Below are positions 41,864 through 51,085 of a stretch of DNA of 64,000 nucleotides, piece after piece. How positions within the stretch are numbered: the first letter of the stretch is position 1; every line of letters starts with the position of its first letter. The notes under the pieces are model-generated. The model did not search any database and was not told the DNA's origin. It saw only the letters and a list, made by a program, of their open reading frames with translations. The stretch covers positions 62,001-126,000 of the forward strand of contig NZ_WPZO01000003.1 of NCBI RefSeq assembly GCF_013031355.1. Direction: 5' to 3'. Both the position numbers and the translations under genes were made by a program. This DNA comes from Ruegeria arenilitoris. GTDB taxonomy: Bacteria; Pseudomonadota; Alphaproteobacteria; Rhodobacterales; Rhodobacteraceae.

Positions 41864-43048
41864 ATGAAACGAGCGAGTGAGACACGCGCAAACCCGCGAT
41901 CGCTGGCGGCACTTGTCGTGACATTGGCGGTTCTGGCTGGTTGTGAGGAGGGTTTGTCTCCGGAGGGGGCCTCAGAAGAAGCCCCGAGTGATGACACCCA
42001 GACCGATGACAAGGTCGAGCTGTTCCCGGATTTTTCGAACGCCTCAGGTGCATCCGTCGAGGCACCGGATGTGTTCAACGTGGTTGAAGCCGGTCTTTGG
42101 GATGGCCGTCCATCCTTGGGCGGCATCTGGGTTGCCCATCCCGATGTCACACAACCCGAACGCGTGGTGATCAAGAACACGTCCAACAACAAATCCATCA
42201 CGGGCGCCTTGTTCCGGCGGGAAAGAAGCCAGCCCGGACCAGCGTTGCAATTGTCCTCGGCAGCGGCAGAGAAGCTGGGCATCCTGGCCGGAGCGCCAAC
42301 CAAGGTCGAGGTCATCGCCCTGCGGCGCAAACCGGTCGAGGAAAAAGAACCGGAACCGGAAGAGACGCCGGAAATCGAAGCCGCAGAAAACACACCTGCT
42401 GCTGAAGACTCCAAGTCTCAGGACGATGCAGTCGATACGGCAGCGGCTGAAACTGAAAAGCCTGCCAAGCGCAAGTGGTGGCAAAAGAAGGAAACGGTTG
42501 CCGCAGCTGGCGCAACCGGAGCAGCCGCCGCAGCGGCAACCGAAACTGCGGCTGAGGCAACGACCGAGGCGGCGGAACAAGTGGTTGAAGCAGCCGCAGA
42601 GGCAACTCCGACCCCTACCCTGTCGGACCCCGAAATCACTGCGCCCACAGAAAAACCCGCCAAACGAAAATGGTGGCAGAAGAAAAAATCCGATACGATT
42701 ACCGAAACGCCTCTGGACCCCATCGCGGGCGCGGCCGCTGCTATTGACGCGGCAGAGCCGACCCCGGTCGCCGCAACCGCTGCCGCAACCTCTCAGCAAA
42801 AGGCTACGCGCTCGCTGCCCAAACCGTACGTTCAGGTCGGAACTTTCAATGTCGAAGCCAACGCCCAAAGCGCGGTTTCGAAGATCGAGCGGAATGGCAT
42901 GTCCGCTGATATTCGCGAACTGAAAACGGACGACAAAACGGTCTGGCGTGTTCTGGTTGGCCCGGCAAATACCCGCGCGGAACGCAACGCGATACAGCGC
43001 GACGTCAAGGATCTTGGCTTTACCGACGCGTTCACCGTCAAAAACTGA
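41864..43048 (+). CDS. SPOR-domain lipoprotein
   Basis: This 394-residue protein starts with a lipoprotein signal (L-A-V-L-A-G-C) and ends with a SPOR domain (from about residue 315: Y-V-Q-V-G-T-F-N to L-G-F-T-D-A-F), which binds septal peptidoglycan. The middle is low complexity, rich in Ala, Glu, Thr and Pro. It holds two copies of a basic module, E-K-P-A-K-R-K-W-W-Q-K-K, near residues 197-209 and 262-274. It is followed 16 bases later by a D,D-carboxypeptidase gene, which fits a role in cell wall growth or division. The start at 41864 is the first that gives the lipobox. Confidence 0.85.
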   Translation: MKRASETRANPRSLAALVVTLAVLAGCEEGLSPEGASEEAPSDDTQTDDKVELFPDFSNASGASVEAPDVFNVVEAGLWDGRPSLGGIWVAHPDVTQPERVVIKNTSNNKSITGALFRRERSQPGPALQLSSAAAEKLGILAGAPTKVEVIALRRKPVEEKEPEPEETPEIEAAENTPAAEDSKSQDDAVDTAAAETEKPAKRKWWQKKETVAAAGATGAAAAAATETAAEATTEAAEQVVEAAAEATPTPTLSDPEITAPTEKPAKRKWWQKKKSDTITETPLDPIAGAAAAIDAAEPTPVAATAAATSQQKATRSLPKPYVQVGTFNVEANAQSAVSKIERNGMSADIRELKTDDKTVWRVLVGPANTRAERNAIQRDVKDLGFTDAFTVKN

Positions 43049-43064
43049 AACAAAGGAGGCCCCC

Positions 43065-44231
43065 GTGCTGTCCTCACTGCGATCATCTGTTTTGACCCTC
43101 GGGCTGGCTCTGCTGGCCCTGCCCGCCCATGCTTTCGACACGCAGGCCCGCGCGGCCTATGTGATGGACCAGACAACCGGGACCGTGCTTCTGTCCAAAG
43201 AGGCGGATCAACCACTTCCGCCAGCGTCGATGTCCAAGCTGATGACGCTCTACGTCGCGTTCGAAGCGCTGCGCGATGGCCGCCTGACGCTGGATGAAAC
43301 CCTGCCCGTTTCCGAACACGCGATGAGCTATGGCGGCTCGACCATGTTCCTGAACACGCAGGACCGCGTCCGGGTCGAGGACCTGTTGCGCGGCATCATC
43401 GTTCTGTCGGGCAATGACGCCTGCGTTGTGATCGCCGAAGCGCTTAGCCCCGATGGGACCGAGGCTGGGTTTGCCCGTTATATGACCCAGCGCGCCAAGC
43501 AAATGGGCATGGACAACTCGAACTTTGCCAATTCCAACGGCTGGCCTGCGGCGGGTCACATGATGTCGGTCCATGATCTTGCCATTCTGGCGGATAGGCT
43601 GATTTCCGACTTCCCCGAATACTACCCGCTGTTCGCCGAGGAGGTGTTTGAATTCGATGGCCGCGCACCATCAAACAAGCGCAACCGCAACCCGCTGCTG
43701 AAACTGGGGATCGGTGCCGACGGCCTGAAAACCGGCCACACGCAAGAGGCCGGGTATGGCCTTGTCGGCTCGGCCAAGCAGGGGGATCGCCGGGTAATCT
43801 TCGTTCTCACCGGCCTCGACAGCACCGGCAAGCGGGCAGAGGAGGCTGAGGCCGTGGTTAACTGGTCGTTTCGAAATTTTGTCGAGAGGACAGTTGCCAA
43901 CGCGGACACACCGATAGCCCAGGCCAAGATCTGGATGGGGGCGAAAAAGACCGTGGATTTGGTTCCCGAAGAGGATCTGTCCCTGCTGTTCCCGGTGCTG
44001 GGCGACAAGAATATCGAGGCCGAGGTGGTCTATGACGGCCCAGTAAATGCCCCCGTTGAAAAGGGTCAACAATTGGCCGAACTGGTGATCAAACCCGAGG
44101 GTCTGCCGGAAATCCGGCGTCCTCTGGTGGCTGCTGAAAGCGTCGCGACCGGAGGTTTCGTAGTGCGCATGATGACCGTGGGCGGGATCGTTCTAACCGA
44201 TGTAATCGGTAATCCACTGGACGCATTGTGA
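43065..44231 (+). CDS. dacC: D-alanyl-D-alanine carboxypeptidase (penicillin-binding protein 5/6 type)
   Basis: This 388-residue protein trims the terminal D-Ala from peptidoglycan stems. The serine motifs are complete: S-M-S-K near residue 49, S-G-N near residue 113 and L-K-T-G-H near residue 220. A signal peptide ends at A-H-A. The GTG start at 43065 is chosen because AAAGGAGG lies immediately before it. Its C-terminal domain is the usual PBP5 type. It overlaps tmk by 4 bases. Confidence 0.92.
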   Translation: MLSSLRSSVLTLGLALLALPAHAFDTQARAAYVMDQTTGTVLLSKEADQPLPPASMSKLMTLYVAFEALRDGRLTLDETLPVSEHAMSYGGSTMFLNTQDRVRVEDLLRGIIVLSGNDACVVIAEALSPDGTEAGFARYMTQRAKQMGMDNSNFANSNGWPAAGHMMSVHDLAILADRLISDFPEYYPLFAEEVFEFDGRAPSNKRNRNPLLKLGIGADGLKTGHTQEAGYGLVGSAKQGDRRVIFVLTGLDSTGKRAEEAEAVVNWSFRNFVERTVANADTPIAQAKIWMGAKKTVDLVPEEDLSLLFPVLGDKNIEAEVVYDGPVNAPVEKGQQLAELVIKPEGLPEIRRPLVAAESVATGGFVVRMMTVGGIVLTDVIGNPLDAL

Positions 44232-44851
44232 CGGGATCCGGGTTGTTTCTGACCTTCGAAGGCATTGACGGATCAGGCAAATCCTCGCAAGCGCGAATGC
44301 TTGCGGATCGACTGCGCGATCTGGGCCATGAAGTTGTGTTGACGCGCGAGCCCGGTGGCTCGGCCGGGGCCGAGGAAATCCGTCGTCTGGTGCTGGAGGG
44401 CGACCCCGACCGCTGGTCGGCCGAAACGGAGCTGCTGCTCTTCACTGCTGCCCGCCGGGATCATCTGGAACGCACCATCGAACCGGCACTGGCCGCGGGC
44501 AAGGTAGTGATCTGCGATCGGTTTGCCGACAGCACCCGCATGTATCAGGGCCTATCGCGGGGGAACCTGCGCGCTTTGGTCGATCAATTGCACAGCCTGA
44601 TGATCGGGCGCGAACCCGACCTGACCCTGCTGATCGACATGGACCCGCAAACAGGCCTGACCCGCGCCAAGGGGCGTCAGGGCACCGAAGAGCGGTTCGA
44701 AGATTTCGGTATCGACTTGCAGGAAAAGATGCGCGCAGGCTTTCTGGCGCTTGCGGATGAATTCTCGGACCGTTTCCGGGTGATAGACGGCAACCGGGAC
44801 ATGGACAGCGTTGCACAGAATGTGACAGATATCGTCCTGCAATCTTTGTGA
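44228..44851 (+). CDS. tmk: Thymidylate kinase
   Basis: This 207-residue enzyme converts dTMP to dTDP. Walker A (F-E-G-I-D-G-S-G-K-S-S) sits at residues 10-20, and the D-R-F motif (C-D-R-F-A-D-S-T) binds the nucleotide. It begins with GTG overlapping the stop of dacC, and holB follows in the same direction. Confidence 0.95.
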   Translation: MTGSGLFLTFEGIDGSGKSSQARMLADRLRDLGHEVVLTREPGGSAGAEEIRRLVLEGDPDRWSAETELLLFTAARRDHLERTIEPALAAGKVVICDRFADSTRMYQGLSRGNLRALVDQLHSLMIGREPDLTLLIDMDPQTGLTRAKGRQGTEERFEDFGIDLQEKMRAGFLALADEFSDRFRVIDGNRDMDSVAQNVTDIVLQSL

Positions 44852-44861
44852 ATGGCGATAG

Positions 44862-45983
44862 ATGAGCGACGACACCCCAACCCCGGATCAAGCCCCCGGT
44901 GCGCCGCACCCGCGCGAAACCCGGCACCTGTTCGGACAGGCTGAGGCCGAGCAGGCGTTTCTGAGCGCCTATACCTCGGACCGGTTGCACCACGGCTGGC
45001 TTCTGACCGGACCGCGCGGGGTGGGTAAAGCAACGCTGGCCTGGCGCATTGCCCGGTTCTTGCTGGCAACACCACCGGCTGAGGAGGACGGGTTGTTCGG
45101 GGCCCCGCCGCCGCCTGAGTCGCTGGAGATTGATCCTGACCATCCCGTCGCGCACCGCATTCTGGCTGGTGCCGAGCCGGGCCTTGCCGCGATCACCCGT
45201 TCGCTGAACGATCAGGGGCGGCTGCGCAACGAAATCGTGGTCGACGACATCCGCAAGCTGGGGAAGTTCTTTGGCCTGTCGTCCGCTGATGGCGGGCGCC
45301 GGGTCGTGATCGTGGACTCGGCGGACGAAATGAATGTCAGCGCGGCCAATGCCTTGCTGAAGATGCTCGAAGAACCGCCCGCGCGCACGACACTGCTGCT
45401 GATCTCGCACCAGCCGTCACGCCTGTTGCCAACGATCCGGTCTCGCTGCCGCACCTTACGGCTGTCTCCGCTCAGCCCCGAGGACATGCAGGCCGCCCTG
45501 ACACAAACGGGCGCGGAACTTCCCGGACAGACCGATCATCTGGCCGCACTGGCCGCCGGGTCCGTGGGGGATGCCGTTCGGCTGATCAATCTGGGCGGGC
45601 TGGAGATTTACGCTGAACTGATCGCCATTCTCGGCACCCTGCCCCGGATGGACCGTCAACGCGCGTTGGCCTTGGCCGAGGCCGCCGCCCAGCGCGGTGC
45701 AGCAGACCGGTTCGAACTGCTGCTGACCCTTATCGACGTGGCCCTGTCCCGCCTTGCCCTGACCGGTGCAACCGGCACACCGCCCAGCCCCGAGGCCGCC
45801 CCGAATGAGGCCGAAACACTGGCGCGCCTGTCCACCTCTCCGCATCAGGGCCGCCAATGGGCCGAGGTCTCAGCGACAATCACAGCCCGCGCGCGTCATG
45901 GTCAGGCGGTGAACCTTGACCCTGCCGCTCTGGTCCTAGATACGGTGTTCAAGATACAGGAAACCGCCGGTCAGAGCAGATGA
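44862..45983 (+). CDS. holB: DNA polymerase III subunit delta'
   Basis: This 373-residue protein is the clamp-loader delta' subunit. It has a P-loop variant (G-P-R-G-V-G-K-A-T), the S-A-N-A-L-L-K-M-L-E-E-P-P segment and S-R-C-R-T-L-R-L as arginine/sensor region. The order tmk-holB-tatD is common in bacteria. Its stop overlaps the tatD start by 4 bases. Confidence 0.95.
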   Translation: MSDDTPTPDQAPGAPHPRETRHLFGQAEAEQAFLSAYTSDRLHHGWLLTGPRGVGKATLAWRIARFLLATPPAEEDGLFGAPPPPESLEIDPDHPVAHRILAGAEPGLAAITRSLNDQGRLRNEIVVDDIRKLGKFFGLSSADGGRRVVIVDSADEMNVSAANALLKMLEEPPARTTLLLISHQPSRLLPTIRSRCRTLRLSPLSPEDMQAALTQTGAELPGQTDHLAALAAGSVGDAVRLINLGGLEIYAELIAILGTLPRMDRQRALALAEAAAQRGAADRFELLLTLIDVALSRLALTGATGTPPSPEAAPNEAETLARLSTSPHQGRQWAEVSATITARARHGQAVNLDPAALVLDTVFKIQETAGQSR

Positions 45984-46786
45984 GCGACACCCCCCAGATC
46001 ACCGACAGCCATTGTCATCTGGACTTCCCCGATTTCGAGGGGCAACTGGACCAGATCATCGCCAACGCCGCTGAGGCGGGCGTGACCCGCATGGTCACGA
46101 TCTGCACCCGCCTGCGCAACGAACCCACCGTCCGCGCCATTGCGGAGGCCCACGCGCCCGTCTTCTATGCCGCCGGCACCCATCCCATGAGTGCGGCAGA
46201 TGAACCGATGGCGACAGTCGACGAACTGGTCGTGCTGTCCCAGCATCCAAAATTCGTGGGCATTGGTGAAACCGGGCTGGATTACCACTACACCGCCGAC
46301 AGCGCCGACGTGCAGAAGCAATCGTTGCGTGTCCATATCGAGGCCGCCCAACGCACTGGCCTGCCCCTGATCATCCATGCCCGTGCCGCCGACGATGACA
46401 TGGCGCGCATTCTGGCCGAGGAGCACCGCAACGCGCCCTATTCGTGCGTGATGCACTGCTTTTCGTCGTCGGCAGAACTGGCCAAAGCCGCGCTGGACCT
46501 GGGGTTTTACTTGTCCATGTCCGGGATCGCCGCCTTCCCCAAAAGCCAGGAACTGCGGGACATCTTCGCTGCTGCTCCGGTTGACCGGGTTCTAGTGGAA
46601 ACCGACGCGCCCTACCTGGCCCCGCCCCCCTATCGCGGCAAACGCAACGAGCCGGCCTATACCGCCCATACCGCCCGCAAAGGGGCCGAAGTGTTCGGCA
46701 TGGACTATGCCGATTTCGCCGCCCAGACGCAGACCAATTTCGACCGGCTGTTCACCAAAGCCGCGACCTACAAGGCGGCCGCATGA
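45980..46786 (+). CDS. tatD: TatD-family metal-dependent DNase
   Basis: This 268-residue protein carries the TatD features: S-H-C-H-L-D near the N-terminus, G-E-T-G-L-D-Y-H, H-A-R and E-T-D-A-P-Y-L-A-P near the end. TatD proteins are Mg2+-dependent 3'-5' exonucleases. It overlaps both neighbours by 4 bases. Confidence 0.95.
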   Translation: MSDTPQITDSHCHLDFPDFEGQLDQIIANAAEAGVTRMVTICTRLRNEPTVRAIAEAHAPVFYAAGTHPMSAADEPMATVDELVVLSQHPKFVGIGETGLDYHYTADSADVQKQSLRVHIEAAQRTGLPLIIHARAADDDMARILAEEHRNAPYSCVMHCFSSSAELAKAALDLGFYLSMSGIAAFPKSQELRDIFAAAPVDRVLVETDAPYLAPPPYRGKRNEPAYTAHTARKGAEVFGMDYADFAAQTQTNFDRLFTKAATYKAAA

Positions 46787-47580
46787 CCGAGCTGCGCTGC
46801 ACCATCCTCGGCTGCGGTTCTTCCGGTGGCGTGCCCCGTCTGGGCGGGCATTGGGGCGCGTGTGATCCGAACAATCCAAGGAACGTCCGCCGCCGCTGCT
46901 CGATGCTGGTGGAACGCGACGGGCCTGAGGGCACCACATCCGTCTTGATCGACACCACCCCAGATATGCGCAGCCAGTTGCTGAGCACCGGGACCGGGCG
47001 GCTGGACGGAGTAGTCTACACGCACAGCCACGCGGACCACGTGCACGGCATCGACGATCTGCGCATGATCGTCTTCAACATGAAGACGCGCGTTCCCGTT
47101 TGGGCGGATGGCGACACCCAAAACGACCTGTTGGGGCGGTTCGGATACGCTTTCATTCAACCCGAAAGCTCTCCCTACCCTCCGATTTTGGATCTGAAGA
47201 CCATTGATGGCCCGTTCGAAATCGACGGCCCCGGTGGCCCGATCCCGCTTCATCCGTTCAAGGTCAACCACGGCTCGATCGACTCGCTGGGATTCAAAAT
47301 GGGCAAGCTGGTCTATCTGCCGGACGTGGCCGAATTCTACGACAACTCCTGGCCCTTGTTGGAAGGGTTGGACTGCCTGGTTATTGACGCCCTGCGCCGG
47401 TCACCGCACCCCACCCACGCGCATCTTGAAAAGACGCTGGGTTGGATTGACCAGTTGAAACCCAAACGCGCGGTGCTGACCAACATGCATATCGATCTGG
47501 ATTATGCCACGGTCGAATCTGAGACCGCCGATCACATCACCCCGGCCTATGACGGCATGGTGATCCGTCAGGCTCTGTAG
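46783..47580 (+). CDS. MBL-fold metallohydrolase (PhnP-like)
   Basis: This 265-residue protein shows the metallo-beta-lactamase motif H-S-H-A-D-H-V-H-G at 82-90 region and G-S-S-G-G-V-P near its start, typical of PhnP-type phosphodiesterases and the tatD-linked MBL group. V-N-H-G-S and T-N-M-H-I-D-L-D supply further ligands. The substrate is unknown; a cyclic phosphodiester is likely. It is the last gene of the dacC-tatD string. Confidence 0.88.
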   Translation: MTELRCTILGCGSSGGVPRLGGHWGACDPNNPRNVRRRCSMLVERDGPEGTTSVLIDTTPDMRSQLLSTGTGRLDGVVYTHSHADHVHGIDDLRMIVFNMKTRVPVWADGDTQNDLLGRFGYAFIQPESSPYPPILDLKTIDGPFEIDGPGGPIPLHPFKVNHGSIDSLGFKMGKLVYLPDVAEFYDNSWPLLEGLDCLVIDALRRSPHPTHAHLEKTLGWIDQLKPKRAVLTNMHIDLDYATVESETADHITPAYDGMVIRQAL

Positions 47581-47622
47581 AACGCTGCGGATGCGGCCTG
47601 CGATATCCCCCGGGGTGGCAAG

Positions 47623-48555
47623 ATGCTGCAAAATCTGATCGACGTCATTCTGCCGGTTTTTCTTGTGATCGGAGCGGGATACACCGCGACACTGTTGGGG
47701 TACTTCAAAGAGGTCCATGTAGACGGGCTGATGAAGTTTACCCAAGGTTTCGCCATTCCCTGCCTGCTATTTCTGGCCATCGCACATCTGGACCTGAGCG
47801 CCAGCTTCGACCCTCGACTGTTGGCCAGCTTTTACATAGCAGCGGCGCTGTGTTTCACCGCCGGCCTGTTCGGTGCCCGCCTGATCTTTCGCCGCGAGTG
47901 GGAGGATTGCGTCGCCATCGGGTTTTGCTGCCTGTTCTCGAACTCGGTCCTACTTGGCCTGCCGATCACCGAGCGCGCCTATGGGCCCGGAAACCTGTCC
48001 GGCAACTACGCGATCATCGCCTTCCACGCCCCGTTTTGCTATGCCGTCGGCATCACCGTGATGGAGGTGGTCCGAAATCGCGGCAACGGCGGCACACTCA
48101 TGGTGCGGTCGGTCCTGACGGCCATGTTCCGCAACGCCCTGATCCTCGGTATCGCGCTGGGTTTTGTCGTCAATCTGTCCGGGATCGGAGTGCCCTCGGT
48201 GGTGGACGAGGCACTTGGCCTCATTACCCGCGCCGCCCTTCCCGGAGCCCTGTTTGCTTTGGGCGGTGTGCTGGTCAAATACAAGCCCGAGGGCGACCTG
48301 CGTGCGATTGCCTATGTCTGCGCCATTTCGCTGATGCTGCACCCCAGCCTCGTGTGGCTGTTCGGATCCACAGTTGGCCTGCCGCAGGATCTGTTTCGCT
48401 CGGGTGTACTGAACGCGGCAATGGCCCCCGGCTTCAACGCCTATATCTTTGCCAGCATGTATGGCCGGGCCAAACGGGTCGCGGCTTCATCCGTGTTGGT
48501 CGGGACGGCAGCTTCCATCCTGTCAGTCTGGTTCTGGCTGACACTTTTGGGCTGA
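47623..48555 (+). CDS. AEC-family membrane transporter
   Basis: This 310-residue protein has about ten membrane helices and the auxin-efflux-carrier family outline, with F-A-I-P-C-L-L-F near residue 46 and N-S-V-L-L-G-L-P-I near residue 107. Bacterial members export or import organic acids such as malonate or malate. It follows the MBL gene by 42 bases. Confidence 0.88.
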   Translation: MLQNLIDVILPVFLVIGAGYTATLLGYFKEVHVDGLMKFTQGFAIPCLLFLAIAHLDLSASFDPRLLASFYIAAALCFTAGLFGARLIFRREWEDCVAIGFCCLFSNSVLLGLPITERAYGPGNLSGNYAIIAFHAPFCYAVGITVMEVVRNRGNGGTLMVRSVLTAMFRNALILGIALGFVVNLSGIGVPSVVDEALGLITRAALPGALFALGGVLVKYKPEGDLRAIAYVCAISLMLHPSLVWLFGSTVGLPQDLFRSGVLNAAMAPGFNAYIFASMYGRAKRVAASSVLVGTAASILSVWFWLTLLG

Positions 48556-48626
48556 TGGCGAGACGGATTGGATTGACTTTGGCACGTCAGGGAACACCTA
48601 TCGGGAAAGCAGACAGGATCAATTAA

Positions 48627-49325
48627 ATGCCCTACGCCCTTATCGTTGCCCATGGCCAACCTTCTGACCCGATCCCGGCGGAACAGGCGCTGGCCGCCTA
48701 TGCCGCCGAGGTGGACGCCCTGTGTGATGGCGTGACCGTTCGATCAGCCACTCTGGCAGCTCCTGGCGTATTCGAGCAGCGCGTGTCAGAGCTGCCGGAC
48801 GACGCCGTGATCTATCCGCTGTTTATGGCCAAAGGGTGGTTCGTAACTGGTGCCCTGCCCAAACGTCTTGCTGGGCGAAACCTACGTATACTCGATCCGC
48901 TGGGGGTTGATGCAGACCTTCCGGGTCTAGTTGCGGCGGCATTGCGTGATACGCTGAACAAAAACCAATGGATTTCAGAAGAAACCGATCTGGTGTTGGC
49001 TGCCCACGGTTCCGGCCGCAGCCGCAACCCATCTGCGGTGGCCCGCGCCTTTGCAACTGACTTGGCGCAACTCCTGTCATTCAAGTCGATACGTCTAGGG
49101 TTTGTAGAAGAACCCCCCTCCATTGCTGAAGCTGCAGCTGGCCTGTCCGCTCAGGCGTTGTGTCTGCCGTATTTCGCCTGCCACGGCGGCCATGTGCTTG
49201 AGGACGTCCCGCAAGAGTTGAACGAGGCCGCGTTCCAGGGCCAAGTGATGCCGGTGGTCGGAGAATTGCCCCGGATCAAGCACCACATAGCAACCACCCT
49301 GTCCCGTCTATTCCACGAGACCTGA
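48627..49325 (+). CDS. CbiX-like sirohydrochlorin chelatase family protein
   Basis: This 232-residue protein has two halves, each beginning with a His in a chelatase-like loop (V-A-H-G-Q-P and A-A-H-G-S-G), as in the long CbiX type. It could insert cobalt or iron into sirohydrochlorin, but no other tetrapyrrole gene is nearby. The first half lacks the second His that most chelatases have, so activity is unsure. Confidence 0.8.
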   Translation: MPYALIVAHGQPSDPIPAEQALAAYAAEVDALCDGVTVRSATLAAPGVFEQRVSELPDDAVIYPLFMAKGWFVTGALPKRLAGRNLRILDPLGVDADLPGLVAAALRDTLNKNQWISEETDLVLAAHGSGRSRNPSAVARAFATDLAQLLSFKSIRLGFVEEPPSIAEAAAGLSAQALCLPYFACHGGHVLEDVPQELNEAAFQGQVMPVVGELPRIKHHIATTLSRLFHET

Positions 49326-49390
49326 CCGACCGAGAAGCCACAAAGTTTTACGCATCCAAGGCTAGCCCAAGGTAACCGCGGAAGCACGCC

Positions 49391-50380
49391 CTATCGCTGC
49401 CCCACAAGCACCGAATAAAGGCAGTGTCGGGACCTGCCTTTTCTTTTGGCTTCATACAGCGCCAAGTCCGCCGCGTTCAGGATTTCAGCCGCTTTAGGGG
49501 GCTTGAACTGAGTGGACAATGCGGTTCCGATGCTGGCAGAAATCCGGCAAGGATTGTTTTCGAACACCATCGGCTTTCGCAGCCGATCGATGAGGCGAGC
49601 GGCTATTGTCGACAGAACAGCTTCGTCCGACAGGCTTTTAAAAATAATAACAAACTCATCCCCACCAACGCGTGCAACCGTGTCATCGCTGCGGGTCTCT
49701 TCCACCATGATCCGGGCAGCCTGTTGCAGCACATAATCCCCTGCGGCGTGACCGTACTGATCGTTGACCGATTTGAAGAAATCCAAATCCAGATGCATCA
49801 GGGCAAACGGTGAATTCCCGGAAACCAGATGACCCAACAACACATCCATCGCCCGTCGGTTCTTTAGCCCGGTCAGCATATCGGTGAAGGCTTTCTCTTC
49901 GGCGGCTAGCATCGCCCCCTGAAGCCGCAGGTTCAGCGACCGCGAGGCCTCCATCGCTGCGGACTTGGCCTCGACCAGATACAGCAATTCGATGGCCAGA
50001 TCGGTGCCTGAGAAATCCGCACTGGTCAGAGCATAGTCGCGCACCGCATCCAGAATCGAGATACCAAAGGACAGGTTGATGACCGCACCCTTTCCCTGCG
50101 GCAGTGGGGCGATCAGCCCTTTGAGCGCAGTGCGCGGCGTATCGTGAAGCTTGAGGTGCAGCTTGGCCCCTGCCAGTGCCATGAGCGCCGATAACGTCGT
50201 CACGGTGCGCGGTCGCACCAGTTCGAAGACCTCCAGAAAGTCTTTTCCGGCCATCGGCTGATCAGGGCGCAGTTTTTGCAATGTCGGCCCAACGCGCAAT
50301 ATGCGTCCGTTTTCGTCCACCAGCACAAACATCGGACACAGCGTTTCCAGAAGCGCCGCGAGATCACCAGTACCCATCAT
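49391..50380 (-). CDS. HNOBA-domain diguanylate cyclase
   Basis: This 329-residue protein has an HNOBA-like domain (residues 1-130; L-V-D-E-N-G-R-I-L-R-V-G and I-S-I-L-D-A-V-R-D-Y), a coiled-coil linker and a GGDEF domain. The active-site motif G-G-D-E-F is intact, near residue 248. HNOBA domains normally pair with H-NOX proteins, which bind NO. The H-NOX-like partner overlaps its start by 4 bases. The product makes c-di-GMP under control of the partner. Confidence 0.9.
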   Translation of the reverse strand: MMGTGDLAALLETLCPMFVLVDENGRILRVGPTLQKLRPDQPMAGKDFLEVFELVRPRTVTTLSALMALAGAKLHLKLHDTPRTALKGLIAPLPQGKGAVINLSFGISILDAVRDYALTSADFSGTDLAIELLYLVEAKSAAMEASRSLNLRLQGAMLAAEEKAFTDMLTGLKNRRAMDVLLGHLVSGNSPFALMHLDLDFFKSVNDQYGHAAGDYVLQQAARIMVEETRSDDTVARVGGDEFVIIFKSLSDEAVLSTIAARLIDRLRKPMVFENNPCRISASIGTALSTQFKPPKAAEILNAADLALYEAKRKGRSRHCLYSVLVGQR

Positions 50381-50964
50381 GTTTTCCGCGCCCCCAGATC
50401 GAAATGACGCCCTTCGGCAAATGCGCTTTCCACAAGAACGATCGAAATGACCTCGGCCTCACCCTCCTGCCCGTCATGGGACAGCATCGCCAAAGCGCCG
50501 TAATCATCGGCCATGGCGCGCAAAACTCCGACCATCACACTGGAATAGCCGGGCAGACCCGGGTGGCAGAAAAGTTGGTATTCCGTTGGCGCTATCTCTC
50601 TCAGCTCCAGTGCTGGCAGGCTGAGGTCCGAAACGGCCAGCCGCACCCGGTCTGACAGATCGTCAAGCGAATGCAGGAATTCGACATAGGTGACACCGCC
50701 AAAGCGCAGCAGCCGCCGTAAATCCTCCATGTTGGGGTGAGAAACCAGATAGGTTCCCAGATCCTCAAGGATTTCGGCGCGCGGACGGCTCAGGTCAGCA
50801 CACAGCGCGTCCAGAACCCGAACGGTCATGTCATCGTCGTAGACCAGCATGGCCTCAAACTCGACAAAGCCCAACTCGGCGGCCTCGGTCACACGCAGCC
50901 AGCACGATTGCCCGTAGGTCGCGCATACAAATGACTGTACCGCCCGATTGATCAGACCATGCAT
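50377..50964 (-). CDS. Degenerate H-NOX (heme NO-binding) protein
   Basis: This 195-residue protein starts with the H-NOX signature M-H-G-L-I-N-R-A-V-Q and keeps the family length and core (F-G-G-V-T-Y-V-E-F-L). The proximal heme His, which lies in the L-D-x-L-H of the family, is Ser104 (F-L-H-S-L-D-D-L-S). The Y-x-S-x-R motif that contacts heme propionates is also missing (C-H-P-G-L at that place). It is therefore unlikely to bind heme in the usual way. The start at 50964 is used because it matches the family. It is co-transcribed with the HNOBA-GGDEF cyclase. Confidence 0.85.
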   Translation of the reverse strand: MHGLINRAVQSFVCATYGQSCWLRVTEAAELGFVEFEAMLVYDDDMTVRVLDALCADLSRPRAEILEDLGTYLVSHPNMEDLRRLLRFGGVTYVEFLHSLDDLSDRVRLAVSDLSLPALELREIAPTEYQLFCHPGLPGYSSVMVGVLRAMADDYGALAMLSHDGQEGEAEVISIVLVESAFAEGRHFDLGARKT

Positions 50965-51085
50965 CGGATGCCCCAGATTGGTTTCTGCACCAATCTGGCC
51001 TGACAATCCTTAACAAAACCCCAAGATGGTCGGTGAGATGCCGATAATCTGATTGAGTCTCACGGAGGAACCCGTTGACCGTAAA

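Noticed and set aside
44442..45410. A 322-codon minus-strand frame across tmk and holB
   Set aside because: It is antisense to two essential genes with clear motifs.
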